Positions 17,141-24,721 of a stretch of DNA of 64,000 nucleotides are shown one piece after another. The translations under genes were made by a program, and so were the position numbers. The notes beneath the pieces were generated by a model, which saw nothing but the letters and a program-made list of their open reading frames with translations, did no database searches and had not been told where the DNA came from. Each line of letters starts with the position of its first letter. The stretch's first letter is position 1. Source of the stretch: Reclinomonas americana ATCC 50394 (taxonomy: Eukaryota; Jakobida; Jakobea; Jakobida). Location: positions 1,116,001 to 1,180,000 of the forward strand of contig PS015010.1 in NCBI GenBank assembly GCA_048213135.1. Direction: 5' to 3'.

Positions 17141-17668
17141 ATGAAATCGACAATAAAATTGCTCGGGCTCCTGATAAGCGGCGGTATCCTCATCAGTTCC
17201 TGTAATAAGGATGATGATATGGTGGCCGACCCGGTATATTACCAGCAGCAGGACCAGATGGCCCGCCCCGCTATCAATACCGTATTTGTTGGCACTGCCG
17301 ATAAAGATGTATTCAATACCACTACCCCATCAACCATGGGTGCAGCTTTCCAGGCCAAATTCAAAACACAGTTGCTGGCGCTGAACCCGGGGTATACTAC
17401 CAATGCATTGGGGCAGACTGCCGACCAACTGACCACCCTGCTCGCCACTGATGTACTGGGTGTATCCAAAACAGGTGTAACTACTTTTTTTGACGGTACC
17501 AATGTGCTCACCGGAAGGGCCCTTGCCGATGATGTGATAGATGTGGAATTGTTGCTGCTGTTTGGCGGCCCCGCAGGAACATCCAACCCCACTTTAACCA
17601 GTGATCATGTAAATGCGAACGATAAAGCATTCTCTGCATCTTTTCCCTATCTCGCCAGTCCATGGTGA
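17141..17668 (+). CDS. DUF4331 lipoprotein, C-terminal-half type
   Basis: A 175-residue lipoprotein (signal ending ISSCNK, Cys at residue 21). Its sequence matches the second half of DUF4331 proteins: QMARPAINTVFV near residues 38-49, ALGQTADQLTTLLATDVLG, GRALADDVIDVELLLLFGG near 126-144, and TSDHVNANDKAFSASFPYLASPW at the end. It begins 30 bases after the N-half gene, so the pair are almost certainly co-transcribed, and their products may assemble into one fold: one half soluble in the periplasm, the other lipid-anchored. This reading is inference from family pattern memory. Confidence 0.82.
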   Translation: MKSTIKLLGLLISGGILISSCNKDDDMVADPVYYQQQDQMARPAINTVFVGTADKDVFNTTTPSTMGAAFQAKFKTQLLALNPGYTTNALGQTADQLTTLLATDVLGVSKTGVTTFFDGTNVLTGRALADDVIDVELLLLFGGPAGTSNPTLTSDHVNANDKAFSASFPYLASPW

Positions 17669-17686
17669 TTTTTCCAGAGTGTATAC

Positions 17687-17717
17687 AAAGGGTGGAACAC
17701 GGTTTCACCCTTTTTTA
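17687..17717 (+). terminator. Terminator after the DUF4331 pair
   Basis: AAGGGTG and CACCCTT arms with an inner AAC/GTT pairing and a short loop, followed by TTTTTTATT. It lies 20 bases after the second DUF4331 stop and separates this pair from the downstream metal-uptake genes. Confidence 0.8.
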
Positions 17718-17820
17718 TTCAATCCGGTGCCTATTTAAAACTAATTGTTTCAACCGTTCGTATATTAAACAAGAGCATTTTCTTTATTAATTCTTATCAT
17801 TACAGCACCATTGAACTGAT

Positions 17821-18180
17821 ATGCCAAAGGGAATACTTTACATATTGCTTTTTGCCTACAGCATTTCCCTGCTGCGGCCGGTACTGCCTTATGTGAGTGA
17901 CCTGGCTGCGCATGTGTTCTGGTATAGTAAACATATGGCCACCGTGCATTATGAGAATGGGAAATTCCATATTCATAAAGACCTCTCCGCCGCAGCTGAC
18001 AACGACGCTCCCGGGAAAAACTTACCCGCCTCCAAAAAAACAGATAACGGCGCCGAACACATCCTCTTCACATCAACCCGATTGATTCTTCCAATAACGG
18101 TTGATTTGTATGCCGACAACTCTACCCCCGATATTATTTTTATTCCACACAATATTGAACTGCCCCCTCCCCGCGCCTGA
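17821..18180 (+). CDS. Small membrane-anchored protein with histidine pattern, upstream of a TonB receptor
   Basis: A 119-residue protein of unknown function. It has one N-terminal hydrophobic segment (about residues 5-27), then a histidine-spaced stretch HVFWYSKHMATVHYENGKFH with histidines at 31, 38, 43, 50 and 52, a charged linker and a Pro-rich tail. I recall similar short proteins with an ATVHYENGK-type motif next to metal-related TonB or RND genes in Chitinophagaceae, but cannot name a family. The histidines suggest metal binding. It is preceded by the DUF4331 terminator and followed 144 bases later by the TonB receptor. Confidence 0.7.
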   Translation: MPKGILYILLFAYSISLLRPVLPYVSDLAAHVFWYSKHMATVHYENGKFHIHKDLSAAADNDAPGKNLPASKKTDNGAEHILFTSTRLILPITVDLYADNSTPDIIFIPHNIELPPPRA

Positions 18181-18324
18181 TCCCTGTTTCTAATGATGTC
18201 ATTTATTATGTAATGTTTCTTGCATTGCAGTAAACCTATGCTTTATTGTTTGAGCAAACTTTACCTGTAGCGGTTATGCCGTTAACGGGTACTGCTCCTG
18301 TATTTTAACTTAACCCTCATTTAA

Positions 18325-20562
18325 ATGAAATTGATTCGTATACATATATTATTCCTGATGGTGCTGCTCGCCAATGCCGGGCATGCGCAAACCATAGTGC
18401 GGGGTACCGTGGTGGATGCCGTGAGCCGACAGCCACTGGAAAGCGCTACAGTGATCGCCGGCGACTCTTCCGGTAATATGACCATTACCGATCAGTCGGG
18501 TAATTTTTCCATTCGCCTTGCGGGCTCTGCTAACCGTATCATTGTATCCTCGCTGGGGTATAGTATTGCTGAGTTAACAGCACCGGCCAAAGGTAACCTC
18601 AGGGTAAGCCTGCAACCCACTGCCCTTAATATGAAAGATGTGGTGGTGCTGGGCAGCAGCCATATTTCCAAATTCAGTACGCTGAGCAAGATTGACCTGG
18701 ATCTTAAACCCGTACGTAACACACAGCAACTGCTGAGCCTGGTGCCGGGACTTTTCATTGCCCAGCATGCGGGTGGCGGTAAAGCCGAGCAGATCTTCCT
18801 CCGCGGGTTTGACTGCGACCATGGTACCGATGTGCAGGTGAGCATTGACGGTATGCCGGTGAACATGGTGAGTCATGCACACGGGCAGGGTTATGCCGAT
18901 GCGCATTTCATCATCCCCGAAACCATCAACAATATCGATTTTGGCGCAGGTCCTTATTACACAGCGCATGGTAACCTTAACACTGCAGGTTATGTGTCTT
19001 TTGCCACTTTCAAGTCCATTCCCAGGAGTACCATACAGCTGGAAGCCGGCCGTTTCAATTCTTTTCGTACACTGGCCATGATCGACCTGCTGAAAAAGAA
19101 CAAAGACAGGCAGAGCGCTTATGTAGCCGCTGATTTCAGTTATACCGACGGGCCAACCATCAGTGAGCAAAGGTTCAAACGGCTGAACCTGTTTGGCAAA
19201 TACAATTTTTCTTTTTCTGACCGTACCCAACTGTCGGCATCGGTATCTTCCTTTACCAGCCGCTGGGATGCATCCGGGCAGGTGCCCGACCGTGCCGTGG
19301 AAAGCGGGCTCATTGGCCGTTTCGGTTCCATTGACCCAACAGAAGGCGGCAACACGGAAAGGCATAATGTGAACCTTACCGTGAGTCACCGATTTCATAA
19401 AGGCGCCAGCTGGGATAACCAGGCCTGGTACAGCCGTTACCGGTTCAACCTGTATTCCAACTTTACTTTCTTCGCCAATGATCCTGTAAATGGCGATGGC
19501 ATTAACCAGGCAGAAGGGCGCAACCTTTTCGGTTACCTGTCAACACTGAAGCAGCAGTACTATTTTAACCGCGTACGCCTGAATTCCACTTATGCCGCGG
19601 GTTTCCGCTATGATGCCACACGCGACAGCCGCCTGTCGCACCAGGTAAAACGTGTAGTGACCGATGATGTAAAGCTGGGTGATATCAATGAGGCTAACCT
19701 GTTCGCCTATACGCAGCAGCAGGTCAGCGTGGGTAAATTTGTGTTCGATGCCGGTGTTCGTCTTGATCATTTCAACTTCCGTTATTACGATAAGTTGTCG
19801 GCAACGCAACTGCCATCACAGAGCAAGACCATCGTCAGCCCCAAACTGAATATCCAATTTACACTGAACAAGCAGGTGCAATTCTTTGTAAAAACAGGCA
19901 AAGGTTTTCATTCCAACGACACCCGTGTGGTGGTGGAAAATGCCGGTAAAGAAATATTGCCTGCTGCTTATGGCGCCGATCTCGGGTTTATTGTAAAACC
20001 CGCGAAGAACCTGCTTGTTACTGTAGCCGCATGGTACCTGCACCTTGACCAGGAATTTGTATATGTAGGTGACGAAGGTGTGGTGGAACCCAGTGGCAAA
20101 AGCAGGCGCCAGGGTATTGATGTGATCGCCCGTTACCAGCTGAACGATCATATTTTTGCCAATGTGAACCTCAACTTCACACGGCCCAGGGCTATCGGCG
20201 AACCGAAGGGGGCCGATTACATTCCGCTGGCCCCCACCCTTACCAGTGTAGGCGGGCTGTATTATAAAGCGACCAAAGGTTTTAATGGCGGGCTCAGCTA
20301 TCGCTATATCAAAGACCGGCCGGCCAACGAGGACAACACCATAAGGGCGAAAGGTTATTTTGTGATGGACGCGGCACTAAATTATACCAGGCCGAAATAT
20401 GAAGCGGGCATTGCCGTAGAGAACCTGTTCAACGTTAAATGGAATGAGGCGCAGTTCGCTACCGAATCCCGCCTGCAGGGCGAACCGGGTAATGTGACGG
20501 AACTGCATTATACACCGGGGACACCATTTTTCTTTAGGGTGAAACTGGCTTATTTCTTTTAA
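18325..20562 (+). CDS. TonB-dependent outer-membrane receptor with His-rich plug, probable metal uptake
   Basis: A 745-residue TonB-dependent transporter. It has a signal peptide (1-21, ending GHAQ), a CarboxypepD_reg domain (about 22-100), a plug from about 120 (VRNTQQLLSLVPGLFIAQHAGGGKAEQIFLRGFD, read in parts) and a beta-barrel ending in the typical aromatic LAYFF. Within the plug, residues 160-195 carry a cluster of His, Asp and Cys (FDCDHGTD; MVSHAHGQGYADAHF), suggesting a metal ion or metal chelate as substrate. The adjacent HupE/UreJ permease gene points to nickel or cobalt. It is not a SusC-type receptor: no SusD partner is present. Confidence 0.9.
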   Translation: MKLIRIHILFLMVLLANAGHAQTIVRGTVVDAVSRQPLESATVIAGDSSGNMTITDQSGNFSIRLAGSANRIIVSSLGYSIAELTAPAKGNLRVSLQPTALNMKDVVVLGSSHISKFSTLSKIDLDLKPVRNTQQLLSLVPGLFIAQHAGGGKAEQIFLRGFDCDHGTDVQVSIDGMPVNMVSHAHGQGYADAHFIIPETINNIDFGAGPYYTAHGNLNTAGYVSFATFKSIPRSTIQLEAGRFNSFRTLAMIDLLKKNKDRQSAYVAADFSYTDGPTISEQRFKRLNLFGKYNFSFSDRTQLSASVSSFTSRWDASGQVPDRAVESGLIGRFGSIDPTEGGNTERHNVNLTVSHRFHKGASWDNQAWYSRYRFNLYSNFTFFANDPVNGDGINQAEGRNLFGYLSTLKQQYYFNRVRLNSTYAAGFRYDATRDSRLSHQVKRVVTDDVKLGDINEANLFAYTQQQVSVGKFVFDAGVRLDHFNFRYYDKLSATQLPSQSKTIVSPKLNIQFTLNKQVQFFVKTGKGFHSNDTRVVVENAGKEILPAAYGADLGFIVKPAKNLLVTVAAWYLHLDQEFVYVGDEGVVEPSGKSRRQGIDVIARYQLNDHIFANVNLNFTRPRAIGEPKGADYIPLAPTLTSVGGLYYKATKGFNGGLSYRYIKDRPANEDNTIRAKGYFVMDAALNYTRPKYEAGIAVENLFNVKWNEAQFATESRLQGEPGNVTELHYTPGTPFFFRVKLAYFF

Positions 20563-20569
20563 ATTTATC

Positions 20570-20600
20570 ACCGGCGGCGTTGCGGCGCTGCCGGTTTTTA
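20570..20600 (+). terminator. Terminator-like hairpin between the TonB receptor and hupE-like genes
   Basis: ACCGGC and GCCGGT arms around a GC-rich interior, followed by TTTTTATT. It lies in the 46-base gap between the two genes. It may lower expression of the permease relative to the receptor rather than fully separate them, since no consensus promoter is seen in the remaining few bases. Confidence 0.65.
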
Positions 20601-20608
20601 TTATCGTG

Positions 20609-21298
20609 ATGGAACAACCAGCTGTACATAACACTTCATTTTCCCGGCGAAAGTTCATCGGCATACTGCTGCTGCTCATTGTGGCAGGCAACAGTCTTTT
20701 TGCGCATGATGTGGTGGGTGAACTGGAGAAGATGTCGAGGACGGATGTGGCGGTGCTTTATCTTCAACTGGGCTTTACGCATATATTGCCGCTGGGTTTC
20801 GATCACATTCTTTTTGTACTGAGCCTCTTCCTGTTAAGCCCGAAACTGAAACCGGTGCTCTGGCAGGCAACGGCTTTTACCATTGCCCACTCGGTTACGC
20901 TGGGACTGGCCATGTATAAAGTGATCACACCATCACCGAAGATCGTGGAACCCATTATCGCTTTATCCATTTTATATGTGGCGCTGGAAAACATCATCTC
21001 ACCGCGGCTTAAAAAAACGCGTATCGGTATTGTATTTCTTTTCGGTCTTATACACGGTATGGGGTTTGCCACTGCGCTGGGCGAACTCGGCCTGCCGCAG
21101 AACGCTTACCTGGTGTCACTGCTGATGTTCAATGTGGGTGTTGAACTGGGGCAACTGGCGGTTATCCTCGGCGCTTATTTTCTTTTTGGAAAATGGTTCG
21201 GTAATAAACCTTATTACAGGAAGTATATCGTAATTCCTCTGTCGGTGATGATCTGCGCCATGGCCCTGTACTGGACCATTGAGCGTTTATTTTTCTAA
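20609..21298 (+). CDS. HupE/UreJ-family metal permease
   Basis: A 229-residue inner-membrane protein with an N-terminal signal-anchor (about residues 13-33) and six further helices. The HupE/UreJ signature is clear: LGFTHILPLGFDHILFVLSLFL near residues 51-72, FTIAHSVTLGLA near 90-101, and GLIHGMGFATALGELGL near 146-162, each with the conserved histidine. HupE/UreJ proteins move nickel or cobalt. ATG 20609 is preferred to the GTG directly before it. The last 12 bases overlap the 3' end of the convergent TPR gene. With the upstream TonB receptor it should complete a two-membrane metal import route. Confidence 0.9.
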   Translation: MEQPAVHNTSFSRRKFIGILLLLIVAGNSLFAHDVVGELEKMSRTDVAVLYLQLGFTHILPLGFDHILFVLSLFLLSPKLKPVLWQATAFTIAHSVTLGLAMYKVITPSPKIVEPIIALSILYVALENIISPRLKKTRIGIVFLFGLIHGMGFATALGELGLPQNAYLVSLLMFNVGVELGQLAVILGAYFLFGKWFGNKPYYRKYIVIPLSVMICAMALYWTIERLFF

Positions 21299-22135
21299 AC
21301 CGGTCTCCAGATCCTTTACCATATAAGGACTAAGATCATACCTGTTCTTCCAGGCTGCTTTGAAGTATTGCTTCGCGTTGTAGATCTTATTTGTTCCCTG
21401 CATCATCTTTCCCATCCAGTACAGTTCAAGTCCCTCCAGGGGCCGGCCCGAAACCTGCTGTTCGTAGTATTGCAGGGCTTCGGTTGTTTTGCCATTCCGG
21501 TAAAGTGCCCATACATACCAGGCGGAAGTTTGCGGTGTATGACGGTTTTGTAATTCCCTCGCCGCGATATTTTCCGCTGCAGACGGTTGCGCTAATATAC
21601 CGGTGTACAATTCAATAAGGTATTTGTTGTACATATTGCCGTATACCGGTTGTGATGCGATTTGTGCAAATTCTGCGGCATATTTTTTCTGCATGACGCT
21701 GTCGCCTCTTTTATCCATTGCCTGGGCCAGTTTGTACAAGGCATCGGGCGCCTGTGACCGGTCTTTCACCCAATGGAAAAGACGCTCTGCAAGACTGTCA
21801 TTATTATCATGAACAAGACTTACCCAGCCCAGCCCCATAACGCTGTGGAGATCAGCATTGCTGAGGCGTATGGACCGGGTATAATATGCATAAGCTTTGC
21901 CAGGTTGGGCATTGTGCAGGTAAAGATCCGCGGCGTTGGACAGGGCGGCCTGCTGCAGGTGGATATCTTCCCCGGCGCAGGTTACCGCGGCTTCCATGGC
22001 GGCGATAGCGGTATCGAGGTCGCCTTTGTAATGGGCCAGTTTGGCTTTCCTGAACTGGTAACCGTAATCGTTAGGTACGGCAATTTCGCGGAGAAAGGCT
22101 TCTGCCACCGGGTAGTCACCCGATTCAAAAGCCAC
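21287..22135 (-). CDS. TPR lipoprotein, C-terminal fragment (downstream of a poly-A frameshift)
   Basis: About 282 residues of tetratricopeptide-type helical pairs (YQFRKAKLAHYKGDLDTAIAAMEAAV; QAALSNAADLYLHNAQPGKAYAYYTRSIRL), with no signal peptide. The frame is open upstream only to 22169, inside a run of nine A, and the only start-like codon is GTG at 22135, without plausible leader. It continues the protein begun at 22580: removing one A from the run joins the two into a single protein of about 430 residues. The coding density and repeats on both sides show it was one gene. Its 3' end overlaps hupE by 12 bases, and its domain type suits a periplasmic scaffold for the neighbouring uptake genes. 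Confidence 0.75.
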   Translation of the reverse strand: MAFESGDYPVAEAFLREIAVPNDYGYQFRKAKLAHYKGDLDTAIAAMEAAVTCAGEDIHLQQAALSNAADLYLHNAQPGKAYAYYTRSIRLSNADLHSVMGLGWVSLVHDNNDSLAERLFHWVKDRSQAPDALYKLAQAMDKRGDSVMQKKYAAEFAQIASQPVYGNMYNKYLIELYTGILAQPSAAENIAARELQNRHTPQTSAWYVWALYRNGKTTEALQYYEQQVSGRPLEGLELYWMGKMMQGTNKIYNAKQYFKAAWKNRYDLSPYMVKDLETGLEK

Positions 22136-22157
22136 ATCGAAAGAGGCCGCGGCGGAT

Positions 22158-22580
22158 TCATTTTTTTTTCAGGCCGATGGTCTTGGCCGCTTTCAGTAAG
22201 GAGTCGGCCTGGTGAAAGCGATGTTGCTGCAGGGCATGCAGGGCGAGTGAAAGTGCCGGGGCTGCTTCGCGATGGGCGAATACGCTGTCGGTAAAGCGAA
22301 GCACACTGTCGGATTGAAGAAGATCTTTGATATCACCTTTTAATAAAAACCTGCCTGCCAGTGCCGAGGCATATTTCATTTCATTGACGATGCCTGGTTG
22401 TGCGGGGTTGATGCGTGCTTTCCAGAAGTTGATATCTGCACTGTTGGTGGTCCATTCGGCCGGTTCCTGCTTGTTTTGCAGGATGCTGTCGGCAAAGGAA
22501 GCCTGTACAATGATCCCTGATTGCTGTTTACAGGAAATGAGGAAGCTGACAACTACTGCGGCGTAAGCGATCTTTTTCAA
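22158..22580 (-). CDS. TPR lipoprotein, N-terminal fragment ending at a poly-A run
   Basis: A 140-residue frame starting at TTG 22580 with a lipoprotein signal (FLISCKQ, Cys at residue 17), followed by helical TPR-like sequence (ALSLALHALQQHRFHQADSLLKAAK). It ends Leu-Lys-Lys-Lys-stop at nine consecutive A (22161-22169 on the plus strand, as T). The reading then resumes in another frame as the fragment at 21287-22135. This may be a true loss-of-function indel, a phase-variable or slippage-expressed gene, or a sequencing error in a homopolymer. Confidence 0.7.
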   Translation of the reverse strand: MKKIAYAAVVVSFLISCKQQSGIIVQASFADSILQNKQEPAEWTTNSADINFWKARINPAQPGIVNEMKYASALAGRFLLKGDIKDLLQSDSVLRFTDSVFAHREAAPALSLALHALQQHRFHQADSLLKAAKTIGLKKK

Positions 22581-22639
22581 ACCTTTTTCTAAAACTTACG
22601 TAATGGATGGAGGGAAGGTTTGAAGAATAGTCCTTTAAG

Positions 22640-23362
22640 TTACTCCCAGCCGCTGGCCAGTACATCGGCGATATGCATGGTTTTGATGGGCAGTTGTTTA
22701 CCGCGTATAAAACCTTCGAGCTGCATCAGGCAACTGAGGTCGGTGGAGATGATATATTCGGCGCCGGTTTCCAGGGCATTCTTCAATTTCTGATCGGCCA
22801 TACCTTCAGAGATAGCCTCAAATTTCACGGCAAAAGTGCCGCCAAAACCACAGCAGGTCTCCACGTCGTTCATCTCTACCAGTTCAAGTCCTTTTACATG
22901 GTTAAGCAGGGTACGTGGGCCTTCTTTGATCTTACACTCCCGCAGGGCGGCGCAACTATCGTGGTAAGTGGCTTTGCCATTGAGTTCGGCACCATAGTTC
23001 TCTATCTTCAATACTTCAGTAAGGAATTCGGAGAACTCGTAAATGCGTTTGCCAAGGTCTTTTACGGTATTGTGAAGCGAGGAGTTCTCAAATAATTTGC
23101 TGTAGTAATTTCTCACAAATCCCACGCAGCTGGCGCTGGGGGCTACGATATAGTCGATGCCGTCGAAATCTTTCAGGAATTTGGTGGCCACATCACGGGC
23201 CTCATCCCAGTAACCGGCATTGAAAGCGGGCTGGCCGCAGCAGGTCTGGTTGGTATTATAAGCCACATCGCAGCAGGCTTTCTCCAATACTTTCACCATG
23301 TTGAAGGCGGTCTGCGGGTACAACTGGTCTACAAAACAAGGTATGAATAACTGGACCTTCAT
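22640..23362 (-). CDS. lutA: (Fe-S)-binding CCG-domain protein, LutA/GlcF-like
   Basis: A 240-residue soluble protein with two CCG (DUF224) domains: CFVDQLYP with TCCGQPAFNAGY in the first half (residues about 9-50), and YHDSCAALRECK with ETCCGFGGTFAVKF in the second (about 133-190). These cysteines bind an iron-sulfur cluster. Proteins of this length match LutA/YkgE, one of three subunits that oxidise L-lactate in LutABC; no lutB or lutC is next to it here. It follows ribH by 33 bases in the pdhA-TPR-ribH run, so may be expressed with them. Confidence 0.87.
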   Translation of the reverse strand: MKVQLFIPCFVDQLYPQTAFNMVKVLEKACCDVAYNTNQTCCGQPAFNAGYWDEARDVATKFLKDFDGIDYIVAPSASCVGFVRNYYSKLFENSSLHNTVKDLGKRIYEFSEFLTEVLKIENYGAELNGKATYHDSCAALRECKIKEGPRTLLNHVKGLELVEMNDVETCCGFGGTFAVKFEAISEGMADQKLKNALETGAEYIISTDLSCLMQLEGFIRGKQLPIKTMHIADVLASGWE

Positions 23363-23395
23363 GAATGTCCGGGCTTTAATGTTATCAAATCAGTA

Positions 23396-23887
23396 TCACG
23401 GTTCAATTTCCGGGGCCTCCGACAGGCTGATCATTTTCAGGGCGGTAATAGCGGCCTCCTCTCCTTTATGACCGTGTTTGCCGCCGGTGCGTTCATCGGC
23501 CTGCCGCTGGTTGTCAACGGTCAGTATCCCGAAAATGCTCGGTACCGGCAGTGACAGGTTCAATTGCAGGATACCGTCTGTAACGGCCTTGCAAACATAA
23601 TCAAAATGAGGGGTATCACCCCTTAACACACAACCCAGCGCAATGAAGGCCGCGGGTTTTATGGTCGACTTTTCCCAGTAATTTTTAATGGCGAAAGGGA
23701 GTTCAAAAGCGCCGGGTACGGTAAGCGTGGCGTGGCGTACACCCTGTTCCTGCAACACTTCATGGCAACCAGCCTCCAGTTTGTCGATGGTGGCGGCATT
23801 CCATTCGGTGCGTACTATGACAACAAAGGCATCCTTTGAAACCCGGATGCCTGTTGTGTCGTATAAATTTTGTGATGATAAGGACAT
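23396..23887 (-). CDS. ribH: 6,7-dimethyl-8-ribityllumazine synthase
   Basis: A 163-residue lumazine synthase, which joins 5-amino-6-ribitylaminouracil with dihydroxybutanone phosphate in the penultimate step of riboflavin synthesis. Seen here: the substrate-binding TVPGAFELPFAIK near residues 58-70, ALGCVLRGDTPHFDYVC near 85-101 with the catalytic histidine, and GILTVDNQRQADERTGG near 121-137. Family members form pentamers or 60-mers. It starts 20 bases after a TPR membrane protein gene. No other riboflavin gene is in the window. Confidence 0.97.
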   Translation of the reverse strand: MSLSSQNLYDTTGIRVSKDAFVVIVRTEWNAATIDKLEAGCHEVLQEQGVRHATLTVPGAFELPFAIKNYWEKSTIKPAAFIALGCVLRGDTPHFDYVCKAVTDGILQLNLSLPVPSIFGILTVDNQRQADERTGGKHGHKGEEAAITALKMISLSEAPEIEP

Positions 23888-23907
23888 AATCTGTCGTGCT
23901 GAACCTT

Positions 23908-24627
23908 TTATTGGGTAACACCCAGCTTGCCGAGGTATTTGTCAACGTCGCCGCTGGCTACCCGGTTGCTGCTCTCATATTTTTCTTTCAGTTTTTTGAA
24001 GATCTCGATCGCCTCTTTCGGCTTACCGATGGCATCGGCGTAGCTGCCGGCAATGAACAGGGCTTCGGAAGCCAGGGCATCGTCCTTGCTGTCAACATCA
24101 GCGGCTTTCTTATAATAGCTTAAAGCGTCGTCGGTCTTTTTCTGTTCAGCATAAGCGTGGCCCAGCATAATGTAGGCTTTGCTTTGTACCTGGTTGGCAC
24201 CGTTGCCGTCGAATTCTTTCAGGTGCTTAATGGCTTTGTCAAACTGTTTCAGGTGCAGGTAGCAGGCGCCCACCATGTATTCGGCACGGTTGGCAGAAGG
24301 CGTACCATCGTATTTGCTGATAATACTCAACAAACCGGTGATATTGTTTGGTTTTGAACCGTTTAATACCATGCTCACCGTATCCTGGTTAAAGCTGGAT
24401 GAGTTGGCCATAACGCCGAACAGTTTTTCCGCCGCGAAGATCTGTTCGCTGGCTTTCTGCTCTTTCGGCAATTTGAACATGTATTTATAAACGTAGTAAG
24501 CGCCACCCAGCAGGATGACGATGCTGCCTATAAGGATGATGGGTTTGCTGAATTTTGCCCAGAATCCTTTTGCTTTTACAAGGGCCGGGTTCACTTCTGC
24601 AGTTTCAACTTGTACTTTCTCTGCCAT
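23908..24627 (-). CDS. Membrane-anchored TPR protein
   Basis: A 239-residue protein with a cytoplasmic N-terminus, one transmembrane helix (about residues 30-50, PIILIGSIVILLGGAYYVYKY) and an extracytoplasmic TPR region (NRAEYMVGACYLHLKQFDKAIKHLKEF, SKAYIMLGHAYAEQKKTDDALSYYKKA, read in parts). The layout resembles YfgM/YbgF-like proteins that assist chaperones or assembly machines at the membrane. Proteins of this type sit next to ribH in many Bacteroidota, as I recall. It is 94 bases after pdhA and 20 bases before ribH. Confidence 0.85.
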   Translation of the reverse strand: MAEKVQVETAEVNPALVKAKGFWAKFSKPIILIGSIVILLGGAYYVYKYMFKLPKEQKASEQIFAAEKLFGVMANSSSFNQDTVSMVLNGSKPNNITGLLSIISKYDGTPSANRAEYMVGACYLHLKQFDKAIKHLKEFDGNGANQVQSKAYIMLGHAYAEQKKTDDALSYYKKAADVDSKDDALASEALFIAGSYADAIGKPKEAIEIFKKLKEKYESSNRVASGDVDKYLGKLGVTQ

Positions 24628-24721
24628 TTTACTATTGTGTTTTTTTGCCGGGATTGGTTATCTGACTGCGGGAAATGTTGCCGGCATTCCTCTCCCGCCG
24701 TTATGGTTTTGGTTTTTTAGC

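Noticed and set aside
18235-18310. Possible metal riboswitch upstream of the TonB receptor
   Set aside because: Some pairing is possible around GTAGCGGTTATGCCG, but no known riboswitch core (cobalamin, NiCo or others) could be recognised.
18574-19398. A 274-codon minus-strand frame within the TonB receptor gene
   Set aside because: Antisense shadow; the receptor reading is unambiguous.
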